From: Chloromonas sp. AAM2
Lineage: Eukaryota > Chlorophyta > Chlorophyceae > Chlamydomonadales > Chlamydomonadaceae
Assembly (NCBI GenBank): GCA_004335635.1
Contig: QAXH01005584.1
Coordinates: 1 to 64,000 of the forward strand
DNA length: 64,000 nucleotides
Direction of reading: 5' to 3'
Shown: one piece after another, positions 1 to 11,472 of the stretch
Numbering within the stretch: the first letter of the stretch is position 1
Layout of the letters: the number at the start of each line of letters is the position of its first letter
Made by a program: the position numbers and the translations under genes
Notes under the pieces: generated by a model
What the model was told of the DNA's origin: nothing
Databases searched by the model: none
The model's input: the letters and a program-made list of their open reading frames with translations, nothing else

Positions 1-2
1 GT

Positions 3-134
3 GATGACCAGGGTGGGGCCAACGAGCAGCTCAGGGATGACAACCAGCCGCCACCGGTCGAGCGGTCACAGCCTCAGGCGGCGCAAGGCGATGTGCCCAG
101 CGCACAGCATCCAGCAGGGCAACATCACAATTAG
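3..134 (+). CDS. possible C-terminal exon of a gene cut by the window edge
   Basis: Frame 3 is open from the window edge to a TAG at 132-134. It encodes a polar Gln/Asp/Pro-rich tail (43 residues, containing DDQGG and QPPPVERSQPQAAQ). The composition resembles the disordered tails of other genes here more than random sequence. No domain is visible and the upstream part lies outside the window, so this is only a plausible gene end. Confidence 0.25.
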   Translation, partial: DDQGGANEQLRDDNQPPPVERSQPQAAQGDVPSAQHPAGQHHN

Positions 135-883
135 GACGAGGCATCGTCGAGCTGCTGTATCAGCACCAGCTCTACACCTACCAAGCCTGAGGCTACTGCC
201 ACTGTCACGTTGCGAGAGAGTGACGTGCTGGGTGTGCTAGGGAGTGCTGTTTCTGTACAGGTAGGTCACTGCGATATTGCTTGCTGAGATGTCAGGGCCT
301 CACTGTCATACTAGTTGGCGTGTCACTGGCATGCTCAGGGCGTGACAACGCTATTTTTCCAATTGATTCATTGTTTTGCGCCTGTCCAAGGCTGGTCTGT
401 TGGTTAGCTATCACAGAGCAGTGCTTGCCTGCGTTGCCTGCGTTGCCAAGACCTGACGTTGTCGCTGTTACACATAGCATCTGCACAGTCGTTGGCCGAG
501 TTCGCTAGCATAGTGTGGTTACCTCGCAGTGTTATACTAAACCAGTTTTCGCTACGAAATACTGATGGTTTGGCTGGCTTATCGGGAAAACAGTGCACAG
601 TTTGACTGTCTGGCCTTTAGCTGCTGTTCGCCCTTTCAAGCCGATTGTGTTGTTTGGTGGTCGCTAGTCAACAACTGTGTTACTATTGCTAGCCATGCAT
701 GTGCTGGTCTAGAGAAATGATTTTCCCCTGGAGGAATGCATTGATAGTTTGATCAAAATCAAGTCCCAGGTTAGGACCAGAGTTGAGATCCAACTTACTC
801 ACCATGTCTGCCGGCCAAACCTGAGTCAACTATGTTGCACCTTGATGGCATCGTCAGTATATCCCTTATTTCTTGTCCTGCAG
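135..883. other. no gene recognised; intron or intergenic DNA
   Basis: Only short overlapping ORFs without family motifs are present. The right border at 881-883 is a TGCAG acceptor leading into the kinase-like exon, so at least the last part is probably intron. Upstream exons of that gene were not identified. Confidence 0.4.
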
Positions 884-1319
884 GCACAATGGGCGGTCGA
901 CCACTTTGAAACTGGGTCACTTGAGAAGGGAGGAGGGCCAGTCGCTGGTGGAGGAGCATGCTGTGTACCTGCATCTCAAGCCCGTGTGGCACGTTTGGAT
1001 TCCCGGGGTGGAAATGTACGGTATCACGGAGAATGGCAAGGGAGTCATGCTAGCCACAACCCACATAGTCGGACGGCACTTCAACAAGGCACTAGATCGC
1101 GACCTCTTGCCCCAGCTCAAGGAAACGCTGTCCGCCGTGCACCACCTGGGTGTCGCACACCGCGACCTTCGCCCGCCCAACATCCTGGTTGAGGACAGGC
1201 CTGACGGCAGCAAGCGTGTGTGGCTCGTGGATTTCGGCCGTGCATGCGTGGATGCCTCACGGGAGCAGCAGGATGATGATTGGGCCTCGTTTGATGACCT
1301 GTTCTACGTGCCTGACTGA
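884..1319 (+). CDS. protein-kinase-like protein, C-terminal exon
   Basis: After a CCTGCAG acceptor the frame is open to a TGA at 1317-1319, giving about 145 residues. The catalytic core of a protein kinase is visible: HRDLRPPNIL (catalytic loop) around residue 94, then VWLVDFGRA (magnesium-binding DFG) about 20 residues later. It ends soon afterwards in an acidic QQDDDWASFDDLF tail, so there is no APE segment and no C-lobe. The region before HRD contains VYLHLKPVWHV and VEMYGITENGKG, as in divergent algal or fungal kinase-like proteins in which only the HRD..DFG region is well conserved. The exon starts in phase 1, so one or more exons with the N-lobe must lie upstream; I did not find them. 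It may be active as a short divergent kinase or be a pseudokinase fragment. Confidence 0.6.
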
Positions 1320-3850
1320 CAACTCTGGCCTCTGGCCTGACTGACGGCACACAATGACTTAATGTACCCGTGTTACCTGCAGGCGCTCCGCGCAGCCCAG
1401 TCAGTGTGATTCCGACTTAGGGTGTGTGGCTGTGTACGTTTGCATGCAGCCACTTGCTAGTACGAGCTGGAGCGGAGGCTACAGGCCCTGCTCTCAGCCA
1501 CCTCGGACTAGCAGGCTTGTACATTCGTCTGCCGTGCACGGATCATCAATGAGATGACAGCCAGCCAGCATAGATCCTTGGACTCAATCCAGATGTCACT
1601 TGGATCCTTGGACTCAAGGCATTGACAGGGTCAATCGTCGTGTGCTTGGTGGGGACTGGGTGCATAAACCTGGGACAGTCGGACGCAGCCACATTAAATA
1701 GGCTTGGCGCAGCCACGAGTGGCTGTTCTTGGAGCGCGCCTTGTATCACAGCCGGAATCAATTAGCATTTGTACGGGATCTTGTACGAGATGAGTAGATG
1801 TCATTGTTTTTATGGCGGCCCTACCCGGTTACGGCCAGTAAGCTGCAATCAGCTGAAGCTAAGTGATGGACCACGGTCACTGGACAAAAATGACCGTGAT
1901 GGCCTGCCAGCCTGGATGATTGGGCCATGGGCACCCGCTTTTCAGCCCAGTCATAGAAACTCCTGTAAAGATGCACCCCTGTAAAGATGCACAGGGTCCG
2001 ACTGCAAGATATCGTTGTAGTTGTAGTGGGTCTCAATGGGTGGTAAACATCGGGTGCGGCTGTGCGAGGCCCTTTTGAGCAGTGAGAGGATATGCCACTT
2101 TGGCTAGCTTAAACACTTGATTTCTTGGTTCTTGCGGGTAGGGCGGGGGGGGTAATTAAAAAGTCCGTGACCCTATGATCAAAAATGGCCTGTGCTTTTT
2201 GTAAACTGGACCACTTTTGGAAACCATTCAGAAATGGCTCAGAATTACAGGAAAAGGGGCTCAATCGAAAGCTCTCGTCAAGGCCTATCCCCTGGACAAC
2301 TTGGTTGCATTGAACAATGCCCCACTTACGGGTCATCAAAGCCCAGCCGGCCCTAACCGAACCCTAACCGCCACCCATGTCACAGGCCATGGGGGCATGC
2401 CAAAGGTGAGCTTCACTTCCACGACATGCAAGCACGTCCCGCTCTGCATCCGACTTTGGATCGCTGCTTGCGTGACCTGCGGCCTGGCGCCGCAGGTGAC
2501 GCAGACCACGCCAGCGCCGGCACCCTCTGACACTTCCCCAGCCCATAACAAACCACCCACAAGGCCAATCTGGGAAATGAAGGTGGTTTGGGATAGATCT
2601 TAACGAGCTGCCACCAGCCACATCGTCAAACGCCTTGAACCCGTTGTCAGTGAGCCGTAAAACAAGAAATACTCAAAAAGGTCGAAAAAATAGCTCCGGC
2701 CTTTTAGAGAACTTTTTTACCACCCAGTCAACCATCTCAGAATGACCTGAAACCTTGGACTCGAGCTCCTTACACCGTCAAGTGGTTCAGAGATACCCAT
2801 TCCCTCATATGGTCGTTTTTATTTCAATCACCCCCCCCCTCCTCCCCCGGTTCTTGGTATGTTTTCAGCCGGCTGATCGTCGTTGTTTTGCAAGCTTGAG
2901 GCCAGCAGGAAGGGAACATGATACAGTGTGCATCAGGGGATGCTTGTCATGAAGGCCAACACATGACAACACTGCTGGCGTGTGACAGCTAGTGCTACAT
3001 CCTGGTAAAGCTGTCCCCTAAGAACACCGTGGAAACTATGATGCTGCCTGCGGTACATGAGCTTTCGGACGACACGACGTAGCTTGGTATCTCTTCGTTG
3101 CCTGTTTCATTCTGGTACGTTGTTCTATCCAATGTGTGCGCCTTCCTGCAGGCAGTTGCTAGAGCTACTAGTAGTTAGTGGGCAGTGCTGTTGCTGTGGC
3201 ATCGTCCGTATTGCATCCAAGCTGGCAGCTTTTCCTGCCTTGGAGGCTGAATATCAACTGCTACTCCGTGTACACGGGTGCGGTTGTGTGATGCCTGCTA
3301 CTCAGCTGCCTGGTGCGGTAATGTGTCTTCAACACCCCTCTCTTTTCCCTATTCACCAATCACGTCCGTTGCATGCGCCGGGGCAATTGAGGTGTCATGT
3401 TGACGGCGTTTGGCCATGACGGCTTTCAGTGTGACACAAGTTTTGCTTGGCTTTGTCTTTCTGTATTGATCTCGTCAGGATCTCGTTGCAGTTTGCACAG
3501 AGCAAGTGTGGTTGCAACAAGTTAGGTATAAATTGCAACAAGTTAGGTGTAAATTCAACCTTGAGCAATTTGGGACGTGGACGTGCGAATGTTGTGCACT
3601 CCAACCTTGTAAGACTTAGGTGCAAAGGTAGGTATCTAGCCTCATCTCGTGCATGGCTTGCTAGAGTCTCGCGCTCGTTGCATGTGGGCCCCCCTGTAAT
3701 AATCTCAATGGAGTCAGCACGCTGCTGCCAATGGTGGCATTACGACACTAGCAGCAGCACTTCTTGGCCATGGTGCCTTTGCTAGATACCTGCCAGCACT
3801 GACACTGGGTGATTCCTGCTGCCATGTGTAGACGGGTTGACCTAGAAATC
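1320..3850. other. gene-poor DNA with small tandem repeats
   Basis: No gene is supportable. Small repeats are seen: GATCCTTGGACTCA twice between 1573 and 1616 (variants also at 2753, 26374 and 27731), CCTGTAAAGATGCAC twice near 1962-1990, and a tandem CAACAAGTTAGGT unit near 3517-3550. The ORFs in the interval overlap each other on both strands and show no motifs. Confidence 0.4.
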
Positions 3851-3968
3851 ACAAGGAGGGAGTGCACACCATGTAGCACGTCCAACGCACATATCAACTA
3901 ATTGCGCAAATTGCAAAAATTTCTCCTAGTAAAGGGAAATCTGGCCGTGTCAGCAAGGGGTGGTGAGG
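3851..3968 (+). repeat. dispersed repeat family R1, copy 1
   Basis: It begins ACAAGGAGGGAGTGC and continues for about 118 bp. A close copy lies at 48867-48985, sharing TTCTCCTAGTAAAGGG and GGCCGTGTCAGCAAGGGG. Shorter copies start at 18666 and 63175. It has no coding content. It is a short interspersed element of unknown type; no tRNA-like A or B box was recognised. Confidence 0.75.
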
Positions 3969-4929
3969 ACCTTGTGGCCATCACCCCACAGAACGCCTTC
4001 CGAAAGCATCCCGCTAGCCATATAAATGGCATGAATTGCAAGATTTTCAGGGTTAGGGTCAGTGTCAGAGCTAGTGAAATGGCAACTCTCACAATGTCAA
4101 CTGTAGATAGCGAATTCCAGTCATTTAAGCGGCATTTTTTGCCATATGACATTACTTCATGGCCCATTTAAGGACATGCCACACTGAAGCGATCACCCTG
4201 GCATATCAAACAGTGACATATCAAGTCAACCTATTGTCATGGGAGCTTGGCAGTCTTGCCGCCCTTGTCCTTAACGCCTTGCCGGTACCTTCCCTGCAAG
4301 TGCACGGTGATCCATACAAATTATTGGCGGTGTCAAACGACGGTGTCAAACGGTGTCTGCGACAAGCTCTGACAGGCTCTGACGCTGTCTGCGACACCGG
4401 TGACGACAGGCTGCGTACAACATCCTCGAAATTCACCGGTGGAAGCGCGGAGACTCTGCGGAGACTGTGCAGACGGCTCCAAGCCTTGTACAACCGTGCC
4501 CTGCAGTACAGAATGGGATGTGATGTGGTATGTGATGACGAGATGTCCTGATACTCTATCCACAGATTGGTCAGCCCGGAGTTGCACCTGCAGAGCGAAG
4601 GGAATAACCGTACAGAGCGCCTGCTTCAAGCGCAGAAGCAAAATGGAAGCTGAAGCGGAACGGAACATGGGCAGAAGTTTGCCAGTTCTGGGACAATTCA
4701 CGTGTGTGAGATCTTAGAACCGCCTGTCTCAAACCACCTCGAACTTGTTGAGGAACCGTTGTGTGTCAGTGAAACTTGTGTATGTGTGTGTGAACAGCGG
4801 GGTGAACATCACCGGCTTCCAGCACACACCGTGCCAGCATTGACACTGTCCCAGAATTGGTCACCACACCGTCTACCACTCCAACCAGGGCGCCACATCT
4901 CAGTCTGTGTGCCTGTCTGTCTGTGTCCC
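3969..4929. other. gene-poor DNA between repeats
   Basis: No gene recognised. The interval contains one copy of repeat M1 (4677-4699). Several short ORFs overlap on both strands and none carries a recognisable motif. Confidence 0.4.
4677..4699 (+). repeat. dispersed repeat M1, copy 1
   Basis: Core GTTTGCCAGTTCTGGGAC followed by AATTC. The same core occurs seven more times in this window on either strand: 8797, 10023 (reverse), 19044, 27152 (reverse), 50453 (reverse), 50547 and 53805. Confidence 0.8.
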
Positions 4930-5059
4930 ACCATTTTCCCATTGCTTACTCTGTTTAGATCTGAAATCAAAGGGGATACCCCAGCCTCTCTTGCACAAGA
5001 GAGGGTGGGGTATCCCCTTTAATTTCATATCTAAACAGAGTAATTAGTGCGAAAATGGT
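4930..5059. repeat. 130-bp near-perfect palindrome
   Basis: The left arm (4930-4994) begins ACCATTTTCCC. The right arm (4995-5059) is its reverse complement with about seven mismatches, and there is almost no spacer at the centre. The arms share GTTTAGAT, AAAGGGGATACCCCA and CCTCTCTTG. As single strand it would fold into one long hairpin. A half copy lies at 6765-6835, so the unit is mobile or duplicated. It is best read as a foldback/MITE-like element. Confidence 0.85.
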
Positions 5060-5164
5060 ATGTAAGTACAAAGAAGCGCAAAGAACCGCAAGAGAGGCTG
5101 GGCACACGGGTAACACCATTGTTTGAGGAAAAGGGTCAAACGGCTGCTGGGATTTGAGCAGGTT

Positions 5165-5256
5165 GCACCCGGAGTATGGGAATGAGACCGGGTGCGTTGA
5201 AAAGATCTTTCAAGGGCTACAATCCTGAGCAGTTTACATTCCCATACTCCGGGTGC
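5165..5256. repeat. 20-bp perfect inverted repeat with 52-bp spacer
   Basis: GCACCCGGAGTATGGGAATG at 5165-5184 is exactly reverse-complemented at 5237-5256. The spacer repeats part of the arm (CCGGGTGC at 5188-5195). It may be a small hairpin or the ends of a tiny element. No gene relation is seen. Confidence 0.7.
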
Positions 5257-5574
5257 GGGACGGGTCGGCGGCCGCGTGAACATATTTGAAGATCTTAACT
5301 TTACAGGTCATGTGAAATGCAAGCAAATCGGCCCAAAAGTGGATGCCTGGACTCTCAATGTAGCCTACATGCGTACAAGAGCGGGTAGCTTGCATTGTGC
5401 GGCCGCTGCGACCCTAAATTGCGGCTGCTGCGGCCCTTGCGGCTGTGACCAAGAAACTGCCTAGTCACAGCGAATGTTAATGTCTGCAGTCAATGCCGTG
5501 CATGTGTGGGTCACTTGTCTCTGATGGCATTGCATGCCTAGGACTCACGCGCACTGTGATCACTGCGTATGGAC

Positions 5575-6250
5575 TTAGGTGCAGCGCCCACTGAACCAGC
5601 TGCGCACTGAGGGTGACCTGGTCAGGCCTAGGACGTTCAGACATGTGGCTGCGTACTCGTGCCTAAAAATACCATTATCAGGTGGCCGCTTCTTGCTGCT
5701 GGTGCCTGGGTCGTGTATGACGTGGGGCTGGTGCATGGTAGCAATGTCGTTGGCTGGAGGAGGCACCAACATATCAGAGGCAGGCGCTGCATCTGCCCGA
5801 CCACCAGCGGCTGTGTTCTTGGCCCTGAGACGCTGGCTGGGCTGCTCAGCCTCTTGGGGTGTGTTGGGCTGGGCCACAGTTGACCTGCAAGAGTGGGGAC
5901 TGGGGAGATCAGCCCATACGCGACACAGGGTGTGCAAAAGCTGGGAAACAAGCCAACCCTTTGTTCAACTGCAAATAACCTCACCTGGCTGTGTCTGGAG
6001 CAGGTACTAGGTTGTCTGGGAGTTGGATGGGGGCAGGAGGAGGCTTGATACGGCTGCGCATGGCTCTTCCAGCCCCCAAGTCCACCTCGGCCACCCCCTG
6101 GCCGGCAGGTGCAGCTGGAGCCGCTGCAGGTGGGCTGGACCCCTCCCCATGACGGCTGTGGTTAGCCATGACCCTTAGCTGCTCAATGATGCCAGGCAGC
6201 CGCTGTGGGAGGTCGGGAGCCAGCTTGGGCAGGCCGTCCAAGGCAGCCAT
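5575..6250 (-). CDS. uncharacterised two-exon protein
   Basis: Exon 1 (6250-5985) ends at a CAG|GTGAGG donor. Exon 2 (5884-5575) starts at a CTTGCAG acceptor. The phases agree and give 191 residues from the ATG at 6250. The protein is Ala/Pro-rich in the middle with no recognised domain; exon 1 carries a Leu-rich stretch (LPKLAPDLPQRLPGIIEQL). The same frame stays open upstream of the ATG to about 6435 and encodes a cysteine cluster, CPSCLTCKHKC (CxxCxxCxxxC), so the true start may lie in an earlier exon and the protein may carry a small zinc-binding motif. Supported by splice phase and composition only. Confidence 0.45.
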
Positions 6251-7229
6251 GCATGCGACATGGAGAGCTGCGTCTGTGCGACGTGACGATCTCGCGTTGT
6301 GGGCAGCGAGAACCTCTTGGACACGCTCAATGCATTTATGTTTGCATGTTAAACACGAGGGACATAGCGGCGGCTGCTCGGCTGGGTCGTTTGGGGCTTG
6401 CCCAATTAAGATCGGGCGTTTTGGAGAAGGTCAACCCAGGTCTGGAGTTTTTGCGGAGATACTCAGCGGTAACCGAGCAAGCATGACAGCATATAGCCAT
6501 CTGCGTCGCAAGGCTGAGCGATTGGCAGCCAGGGCGTCGTTAGGATCTAAATCTCAGGGGGGGTTCAAAAACGGCGGACAAAATCGCACATTACAAGTCA
6601 AAAAATGAACCTCAACACAAACGGTCAAGCGCAGGCCGCAGAGCTAGTAAAGACGCATCCGATGCACCAAAGATGGAGCGAAATGGTGCCCTGGCCGAGC
6701 AGATGACCTCTCCCATGGATTTCCCGTACCCCTCAGACAATGGTGTGACCCATGTGGAGGCTGGGATATCCCCTTTAATTTCAGATCTAAACAGAGTAAC
6801 TAATGGAAAAATGGTATGTAAATACAAAGAACCAGGCATTTCGATAATGCCACTACGGGAGGTTCAGGGCAGCTTGCGTACATGCATGGGCGCGCAACAT
6901 AGGCTGGACGGCGTCATAGTTTGGCCATCCACGGACGTCCTGTTTGACTATGGTCACTATCTGCGGTGCCAGCAGCAAGCCAAGATACGTTCATGTTGCC
7001 ATGTCATGGTCCTGGTGTAGTGACTCTGGCGGATGACCCCAACCACAACAACCCTGTCACACATTGTTCAGCGCCTCATTGGATGCACATGGTGCCATAA
7101 TGCGTGTCAGCCTCTCCAAGATGCCGCTGACATCATGCCTGGTATTCAAGAACTGGCATGCGACTTGGCCAGGCCACTGCAGTCTGTGCCTGTGGAAGGT
7201 GTGACTTGAGCATGTACCGTTGCCAGATT
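6251..7229. other. spacer with half copy of the palindromic repeat
   Basis: The right end borders the stop codon of the SET gene. On the minus strand at about 7160-7060 there is an open stretch reading QFLNTRHDVSGILERLTRI before a TGA. It could be a further exon of the SET gene but is not linked by phase. Otherwise no gene is seen. Confidence 0.35.
6765..6835 (+). repeat. half copy of the 4930-5059 palindrome
   Basis: GATATCCCCTTTAATTTCAG, then CTAAACAGAGTAACTAATGG and AAAATGGTATGTAA match the right arm of the palindrome and the flank just beyond it (TATGTAAGTACAAAGAA). The opposite arm is absent, so this is a solo arm or truncated copy. Confidence 0.75.
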
Positions 7230-10200
7230 CTAGCTTATCGCATCACGGGCAACAAATCCAAATTTGAGGAACATCTGCAGAGGGCTAGGGCAACCACCGC
7301 CAAAGTAGTTGATACACCTGCACATGGCACCACGCAACCCACTCAGCGCCCCTCAATTGCTCAAGGTTTTCTATGCGCCGTAGCATACTGGCAACACGCC
7401 AACCACATTGAGCACCACAGCGCACACCATACAGGCAGCATTTCAACGCGTGACTTGCATGTGCGTTGCTCAGCAGAATGCATACCATCTCTACATTGTG
7501 ATGCAATCGGCCACAGTGCGGCATGTGTTCTGGCCATTACTGAGCGAATTGCAGAGGTGCTGCTTGGAATGGCAACCAGTCCACAATGCAGAAACCTGAC
7601 TATGCTGAATCCACGGCAGACCTCAGACAGTGTCACTTACAGTTCATCTCCTGCAGCCAAGGGAGCCAGCTCTGTGCCACGAATGGAAGTCACAGTCATG
7701 ACCAGCTGCAGGGAAGCAAACAGGCAAAACACCAACCACGTCGGGATGATGGCAATTTCTTACAAGGCGTTGTTCCTGTGTTTGCTGCAGCACGGCAGGA
7801 GGCTGATGCTTTGTAATGGCAACGCACTGCACATGCTCAACTACAAGTACGCGCTAGTACGTGCAGTCACAACTGGACAACTGGACATGTGTCGATTGCC
7901 GTGTTCAGTCATTGCGGCTGTTGATCCAACGCGGAGGGGTTGGTTCAACAGCGTTGATGCAGACTGCCAAAGAACTCCTACAAAGCGTAGGTTTTGAGTG
8001 TAGATGCAAGCACGCCTACGCCAGATGCCATCTATGAGCATGCTGTGCCTGTGCTTGCTCAAATACCTTGTCATCATCATTCAGCTGCAGCATGGGGGGC
8101 CGGCAGTTGCCATCATGGTTGAGCAGGTCGATGAAGGGCAATAGACCACTGGCTGAGCCCGAGCCCAGTGAGCGGGAATCTATCTGCACCACCACCGGCA
8201 TGTGCACGTTATGTTAAGGCGCAGTCTGCATGAGCCTTCAGCAAGTGGGCGTTGGTGCTTACATTGACTTGCACGGCCTGCAAGCTGCATATTGTCAGTC
8301 AGGCGACACAGCCACAGTTGCAGAAGCCCTGGTTGCAGAGTTGCCTAACAGTGCGCGTGTGGAATGGCCAACTGCAACCTGTGGCTAGCTGGCACGACCC
8401 GTTGCTTGTCTGCCATTGTCATGGACCTGCTGAGCAGACTGGTTGCATGGTAATCTGCGGTTCATGAGGTTGCATTGTATACAGGCTGCTGGGCCCATGG
8501 TGTGCCCACTGACACTGACCTGTGCCATGCTCCATGCCACATCATCAATGTCCAGTCGCAGCGCATGGCCAGATAACACGTCCATGGCCTCCTGACAGTA
8601 GGCCATGCGCTCAGCCCGCTGTGCTGCAACCGCAGACACCCACTGCTCCTGTAAGCGACCGCTGCTGCTGTCATGGAACCCTGCAACCAGAAATCAGCAA
8701 GTCCTGGCGTGAAAAAGGCTGTTGGTCCTGTTTCCCCACTCGTCAATTGCCGAGTGCCAAAAATGCTGATATTGCTAGCAATGGTAAAACGAAGAAGTTT
8801 GCCAGTTCTGGGACGATTCCTGGGAGTACCACTGTGACATGTACGGGTATGCTGTGACGTGGGTGGTGCCGCTCGGCGGACTCATTGCCCATGGTGACCC
8901 GCTTCTTCCTCAAGGCGCTGGTGGATGCTGCTGGTGGTGCCATTCTGTTCTGCAGCTGCGCGTTGTTGTGTATATATGGATGTCCTATATGTCCTATACG
9001 TCCTATATGAAACCTGGATGTCCTCTTGGAAGCCACTCAATTTGTCTGCACTTGGGAATTGTGCTGCTCAAGTTTTCTGCGGTGGAAGACGAGCATTCAC
9101 GGGCGGACAGAAGCCCGACCTGAGAAATGGCCCCATGTGCTCGCGGGAGCACTCGCAGCTCGACTAACAATACTTTGTCTGTGTGTGGCGCAGGCGAGGC
9201 ATGGACAATGACCTCCGCCCAGGCCCGGGCCAACAGGGCAACCAAGGTGTGTCCCGCTGCTCCATCAAGGCTGGCCAACAGGTCTCATGTGAAGGCAAGA
9301 ATCATCATGACTACGAGTATGACAACACCACCAAGCGTGACCCGCGCAATCAGAAAGACAGCGAGGCAGCCAAGAAGCTACCAGTCAGCATAGAACTTTG
9401 GGAGCAGTGGGGAGGGCTGGGCCAGGGCGGCCAAGCTGGCCCCCACAGGCCAGTGAAACTTGCTTGTGGTGTGGCTTGAGAGCTGGGCCCTAGTTTGTGC
9501 AGAGTTCAAAATGTGGCAGATGTGGTGCCTCAATGTCAAGTCACAGGTGGGTTTGTTGAAGGGTGGTGTGCTGCAGGCAAGCAAACTTATACGCTAATCA
9601 CTTCCCCCGGTCTCCCAGGAGTCCAGGCGGTTTATTGCACTGGCCTGTGTGCAGTGGTCTGCTTTTGACATAACAATACTTGAATTTCACAGTGTGGATT
9701 TGAGTGTGCCAGGTCTGCTTGTGTGTCAAAGTGTTCTGAATCTCTGGATTACATGTTACATGATTGGTCTGACTATGACATTTGTCAAGATCACAAAACA
9801 GAGCATAATGAGCATTGTGCCACTGCTGTTCTTGTTCTTGTCGGCTGTTCTATCAGTCACGGTAAGACATGATCCGTCATGGTAACCAATATTGTCCCAG
9901 AGTGGCTCAACGTTGTCTACCAACACCACATACCTTGGTTGAACAGTACACGCATACACACACACCAAGTCAGGTTAGACTTGCTGCATTCAAACACATA
10001 CATCAGAACTAGGACTCACACAGAATTGTCCCAGAACTGGCAAACTTTTTTCCTTGTTCTAACACCATCAAGGCAGGTCAAGGTAACGTAATGTAATCAA
10101 GGTAACATATGTTGTATGTCAAAAGCGCATGACTGATGTTTTGAGGCATTGTGATGGCGTTGAGTGATGGCAGGATGCAGACTTGACGAGATGCTGGTTT

Positions 10201-11472
10201 CAGACTTACCTGCATCAATCCTGCTGGCCAGGACGTCAGCAACAACATGGGGTGTCTGGTCTGCTGGTTGGAACCATGGGGTTGGTGGAAGGAATGGCAC
10301 CGTTTCCAGGTAGATGTGCCATGGTGAGTCAGCACCTCGTTGCCGTTCCACAGAAACCGCCAATGCCAACTGCTGTGTGGCGGTTAGTTGTGTCACCAAC
10401 TGCTCGGCAGCTTCGTGTGTTAGTATGCCGCTGGATGCGGATCGGGTGGGAGGTAGCTTTGCAGCTGAAGCCGTGGCTGCACCGGGGGCCAAAGGTTCAT
10501 TACCAGTCAGCCAAGATATCAACTGTTGTGAGGCAAGGCGGTTATCCCTGAGCAAGGCACATGGAGTGCATGGGTAGACGTCATGCGAGAAGGAACATGC
10601 AAATGACCATGATCATTTGCAGGTACATTCGTATCAATGGGCAGTGTAAACTGCTTGTGGTCAGCTGTGGGTCGTTATGCGCAGACATGTACACCACACG
10701 GCACAAGACAGTGGCATGATTCCCACATGCAACATGCACGCATGTGCTCCGTTTGCAAGTACGTGGCCCATGCAATCCATCGGTGCGTGTGTGGCACATA
10801 TGTCCCATGTGTGTGTACACAGCCCACTGGCATGCAGATGATCAGCTGCACGTACCAGTATAATGCATGGGGCACTGTGACAAGGGATGTCTGCTCCAGG
10901 TGCAGCGATGTGACGGGTGATTGTGCAATGATTCCTCTAGCACCGCATGGTGCCTGTGGGCACAGCAGAGCGGGCATGGACATTGCACGACAGTAACATT
11001 GCGGTTAGCGTTGGCTGCCTTATTGCGGTTTGTTTGGTTAGGCGACAGTGTCAGTGCGCCACTGCTTGGCGTGCAAGACAGGTGATGGTGAATCTGCCCT
11101 GGCCAGTTACGTCAAACCCCAAGGCTTGTCATGGACATTTGATGCTGTCGCTGCATGAGCTTCTGCTCCAGGCCTCCAGTGGCCACACTGTGAAGCGTTG
11201 ATACTGATAAATTGCGCGTACAAACAGGAACTGCACGGAAAGGTGCAGTAGGTTGCTTTCTTTTCAAGGTCTGACCGCACCGGATCAGCCATACGCAGAG
11301 ATGGGTGCACGAAGCCGCCATGAGCTGAAATCCAAGAAATAAGAGCATCTACTGCAGGAGTGGCTACGTAGGTTGAGCCTTGTGTTGAGTTCAGAGCTCT
11401 TGCAGTAGTGAGCCTCCTGACTGTGGGCATGGGATGTGAAGTGTGCACTGAGTGACATGGCACAGATGTCAT
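7230..11472 (-). CDS. SET-domain protein, Rubisco LSMT-like lysine methyltransferase
   Basis: Seven exons with matching phases: 11472-11281, 10953-10856, 10547-10210, 8680-8520, 8183-8067, 7705-7641 and 7317-7230, giving 352 residues. In order: a Ser/Thr/Arg-rich N-terminus that could be an organelle transit peptide; LISWISAHGGFVHPSLR and ARGIIAQSPV with VTVPHALYW, as at the start of LSMT/SETD3-type SET domains; LALAVSVERQRG..SPWHIYL; DVAWSMAQIDSRSL; LLPFIDLLNHDGN (the NHS-like cofactor motif); PLAAGDELCINYFGG (catalytic Tyr); and LKFGFVARD. These enzymes methylate protein lysines from S-adenosylmethionine, classically Rubisco large subunit or aldolase in the chloroplast; the substrate here is inferred only by family. 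The stop follows the SET core directly, so the usual C-terminal substrate-binding domain is missing or in exons I could not find. The 1.5-kb intron 3 holds two M1 repeats. Confidence 0.85.
8797..8820 (+). repeat. dispersed repeat M1, copy 2
   Basis: GTTTGCCAGTTCTGGGAC with GATTCC, preceded by an A-rich run (AAAACGAAGAA). It lies in intron 3 of the SET gene. Confidence 0.8.
9201..9479 (+). CDS. possible small ORF antisense in an intron
   Basis: A 92-codon ORF starts ATGGACAATGACC and encodes a Gly/Gln/Lys-rich polar protein (PGPGQQGNQGVS, KRDPRNQKDSEAAKK). It lies inside intron 3 of the SET gene on the opposite strand. Composition is gene-like but there is no domain, and the minus strand is also open here. 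Low confidence. Confidence 0.22.
   Translation: MDNDLRPGPGQQGNQGVSRCSIKAGQQVSCEGKNHHDYEYDNTTKRDPRNQKDSEAAKKLPVSIELWEQWGGLGQGGQAGPHRPVKLACGVA
10023..10045 (-). repeat. dispersed repeat M1, copy 3 (reverse)
   Basis: GAATTGTCCCAGAACTGG then CAAAC and a T-run, the reverse complement of the M1 core. Located in intron 3 of the SET gene. Confidence 0.8.

Noticed and set aside
7158..7997. 279-codon ORF on the plus strand
   Set aside because: It lies antisense across the last two coding exons of the SET gene, has no motif and an odd His/Cys/Met-rich composition; it is the shadow of real coding sequence plus chance.
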